From Bryoerythrophyllum caledonicum (lineage: Eukaryota > Streptophyta > Bryopsida > Pottiales > Pottiaceae): DNA of 64,000 nucleotides. Below are positions 61,028-64,000 of the stretch, one piece after another (within the stretch, counting starts at the first letter, position 1; each line of letters opens with the position of its first letter). The notes below the pieces were generated by a model. It searched no databases. It was not told the DNA's origin and saw only the letters and a list, made by a program, of their open reading frames with translations. The stretch spans positions 4,270,678-4,334,677 of the forward strand of contig OZ020515.1 of assembly GCA_963971425.1 (NCBI GenBank), given 5' to 3'. The translations under genes were made by a program, and so were the position numbers.

Positions 61028-61384
61028 AGGTAAGCCCCCCTATAACCGACAAGTTAAGGAATGAGCATATATGGAGAGAGGAGATATTTATACTGTTATT
61101 TTTTAGTGATAGCCAATAGAATTACAATTCCAACCCAAGTGATTTCATATTTATTTTTTGATGAAAACTGAATTAGTTATGAATTTTCAAACTGTGCAAC
61201 CATGTTTAGTGGGTGGCCCACAATAGGTACCCCCCATAACCAACGACGAGAAGTAAGGGTCTTGACTAATAGCAAACCTCCATTTGGAGCTGAGTTGGTG
61301 GTAATGGGATGGAAGAGGGTTGGATATACCCCAGTTTTATAAACGTTGACTCTAGGTTTTTGTTGGTTATGGGGAGGCTTACCT
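61028..61384 (+). mobile_element. TA-flanked MITE, copy 3
   Basis: A 357-bp copy with ends AGGTAAGCCCCCC and GGGGAGGCTTACCT and TA on both sides. The closest full-length match is the copy at 12,849. Confidence 0.85.
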
Positions 61385-61642
61385 TAAATACACTTATGTC
61401 TGCTTCAAGACTTGATATCTACTTATAGAAAATGCTTCAAGATTGTTATATGGACTCCATAAATGATTTTCAAAAAATGAATAGATGACGATTTTATTTG
61501 TGTTCACTGAGTTAGTGTTTGAATATTTAGGGTCAAATTGGTGTATTTCATTGCACCTTGCACTTGGAGATGGTTTCAACATTTTTTAATTGGATATTAC
61601 ATTCTAAAATACAAATTTGCATTTTTAGTTTTGGTGTTTAAC

Positions 61643-62578
61643 CCCTAAATTTCCAAGAGTCTCCTCCGGGGACTCTAGAAGGTTCGGGCAGGTTCCTATG
61701 GTGTCATTTGATAGCAGTTTTCTTTGAAATTTTTGATGTAGATGGACATTAGTAAAAGCTTTGTGTGAGTCCAATTTTTCCTGAATTGAACATTTAATGA
61801 AAAAGTTATAGGGTTTTGAAGTTCAAATGGGGAGAGCGGGCATGTCGGGCAACTCCAAAAACTTTTACTAGGACACTCTATTGAATGTGAGATTTTTAAT
61901 TTTAGCTAATAATATGATTTCCTTTCACATTGTCAAAAAATCTCTTGTCCTTAGTGAAAAAAAGCATATAAATCCAAGTCAAACATTTTCACACATTATC
62001 GCACATTGTCGGGCAAGGTACCAAAAAATACTTCTTCTTTTTCACATAAAACTTCGAGACCATCATATTTTTTACTTGTTATTTTCTCTGCAGCATTATG
62101 TGGTGTAAACCTACTTACTGACCATTCGGATTCTCATTCTAAAACATACTAAGTTCACAAAAAATTATAACGCAAATTGACAATTTTTGAACCTCCACTC
62201 CTTCCACAATTTTTTTGAATATGCTACACCCTTTCTCTACCTCTAAACATTGAAGTTCAAGGAACTCATTCCATGCTTAACATGATGGAAATGAATTTAG
62301 ACCTTGTGTAGTGCAAAAATTTGACACCAAGTGAAGTCAAAGTCTGTTGATCCACTAAATGTTGGAAAGAGAATGGACCTTTTCTTTACTTCAAACACTA
62401 TAATATTACAATCCGTGCGGTCAAATGATATGATTTTTTTAATGTAAATTTCCTAATAAGTCTTAATTGAGATGGTTAAAACTAGAAGGAAAAGTTTTTT
62501 GTTTTGACCTTAGTCATTGCACTAAAACAAGCAGTTTTGAAGTGTTTTTGGTGTGAAGTTGTCAAAGAAGTTTAGGGG
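61643..62578 (-). mobile_element. piggyBac-like MITE, right-hand copy
   Basis: TTAA at 61639-61642 and 62579-62582, ends CCCCTAAATTTCC and AAGTTTAGGGG, 936 bp. Inverted relative to the copy at 10,726 and similar to the one at 33,929. Confidence 0.8.
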
Positions 62579-62599
62579 TTAAAGATTAAAATAAGGCAA

Positions 62600-63054
62600 T
62601 GTGGCATGTATGTATGAGCCAAAGAATTCATGGCTATTCAAAATATGTATTCACGTTTTCTTCAAAAAATCAAAATAATTTCATATTTTCACCAAAAAGT
62701 CTATGATTTTTGTGACAAACAAGACATGTGATCTCAACTCTAAAAAAACTGAAATGAAAAATTTCCACTTATATTTAATGAAAAATTAGAACACACAATA
62801 GAATGGAAATTGGGATTGATGCCATGGTCATAGGCTCCATTGTTCTAGAATTAAATACGATACCATACATGTAGAATATTGTAGCCACCAATAGGTCCTT
62901 CTCATGTTTAAGGGTTAAATGATCTGCCTAGAATTGTGGACCTTACTTTGTTTGCACAGAAATAGTGACGTCGGTTGTGACAGAGCACCTGAACATATTC
63001 GAGCATGGCCACCGCGCCAAGAGGCATGCCGAGAATTTAGTTGACGGAGAGCTT
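62600..63054. repeat. TNL-flank repeat, right copy
   Basis: Matches 1,110-1,540. It ends abruptly at gttgacggagagcttc, where the sequence jumps into a part corresponding to about 4,812 of the left TNL gene. Confidence 0.75.
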
Positions 63055-64000
63055 CTTTGGAAGAGACAGTGAAGCCATAGGATCTAACCAACATCTCATT
63101 GTGCGCAACTCTTTCAAACTATATAAATTAATTTGAATTGGAGAATTATCCATCTTATCATTGAAAGACTCCAAAGTGATGACCAAAGTTTGCAAGAACT
63201 TAGGCAAAATCTGCACATTCAAACATACCACAATCAAATACAAGTAGAGCTTCAAAAAACATCTACAATGAAGAAAAATCCCACGTATACAACAAAATCC
63301 ATATGTGCCTATGAGGGAAATATAACATGATTGAAAGTTTAATAATCATGGTACGGATCATTAAGTCCATATTTACTAATTATCAATTTATAATCAATAG
63401 ATAACATCAATAAAATTGTCTATTTATCTAAAAATTCATGTATCCAGAACTACATTCATGATTGAGTAGAACAGAGCCTATCCTTATTATCACAGGTTGA
63501 TATACAAATGGACCTTAACATTGATTAACATACCTCATTACTCCTCAACAATTTTGAAAATTTGGGTTCCCATAGGCATCTAGCGACTACCTCTCGTGCT
63601 TCTTCCTTTTTAACAATTGCACGTCCCGTGTCTTGCAAGTGGTCATGCATGCTAAAATATCCATTTTCACCCACTACCACCAATGCCTTTTCTACAAGGC
63701 TTCAAATACCTAATGCGGCAAACAACCCTTGAGACCTCCAAACTTTAATGGCCAAATCTTTTGACTCTCCAAGTAGAGCACATGCAATGTCAAAAAACAT
63801 CTCCTTTTTGTTGTGCTTGAAGAGCATCATAGCTTATCCAAAGGCACTCAAAGATCATCTTCTCATCCACTGTACACCCACACTCAAGTCTCTTCACTAC
63901 ATCTTTCTATGTATCCTCTTCATCCTTCAAAAGAACTCTACAAACTTTTAGAACCAATGGAACTCCACCGCATCCTTTAGAGATATTTGACACTAGTTCA
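63055..64000 (-). pseudogene. Second TNL copy, gutted, runs off the window
   Basis: Minus-strand relative of the TNL gene at 3.9-6.9 kb. About 63,255-63,060 encodes the start of the LRR part (IVVCLNVQILPKFLQTLVI, SLKELRTMRCWLDPM). About 63,535-64,000 matches the C-terminal half of the NB-ARC exon (GLPL region to the motif before the intron), with several frame changes and stops. Nearly the whole LRR array and about 3.3 kb relative to the left copy are missing at the 63,055 junction. Shared flanks show the two genes arose by local duplication. Confidence 0.85.

Overview
The window looks like repeat-rich nuclear DNA of a land plant. The host signal is a TIR-NBS-LRR (TNL) immune receptor on the minus strand at 3.9-6.9 kb and a second, gutted TNL copy running off the right edge (63.06-64.0 kb). 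The species cannot be named. A seed-free plant (moss, liverwort, lycophyte or fern) would fit a TNL locus filled with Tc1-like and DUF7869-type elements better than a flowering plant, but this is inference. I see no rRNA operon, tRNA, CRISPR array or operon structure, and I recognised no LTR element, retrovirus or Polinton.

Layout. 0-7 kb: TNL gene with its flank. 7-15.4 kb: non-coding DNA with MITEs (TTAA and TA target types). 15.4-30.4 kb: one very long LINE on the minus strand, apparently about 14.9 kb, bounded by a candidate 11-13 bp target duplication. It has a proline-rich ORF1, a long Asn/Thr/Lys-rich region with two or three tandem 2A-like motifs, then endonuclease, reverse transcriptase, RNase H and a Cys/His finger, and ends in a perfect hairpin plus a (TTC)n tail. 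Tiny truncated copies of the same family, one only 38 bp long, have landed in its body and beside it. 30.5-34.9 kb: MITEs and a low-copy repeat with exon-like pieces. 34.9-51.7 kb: a three-layer nest. An outer TIR transposon (A) took a 5'-truncated LINE in its right end (12-bp duplication), and that LINE took a 13-kb TIR transposon (B) of the same TIR family (CTTA duplication). Because the interrupted LINE sequence can be read from the full-length copy, the ends of B are fixed to the base.

Transposon B is the most interesting system. It carries two divergent gene blocks: on the minus strand a DUF7869-like protein with a possible D/D/E catalytic set and a small upstream ORF; on the plus strand a large unrecognised protein of about 1,300 codons, now cut by several stops that all lie in one frame, with candidate spliced leader exons. 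53.3-55.0 kb holds a Tc1-like DD34E element with exact TA-flanked ends. 58.0-59.0 kb is a 185-bp tandem array. The rest is MITE remnants, inverted copies of the low-copy repeat and the second TNL.

Apart from the TNL gene, nearly all recognisable coding sequence belongs to mobile elements, and most of these are broken. The TNL itself has two points that need transcript evidence: a missing first exon and a stop just before an intron.
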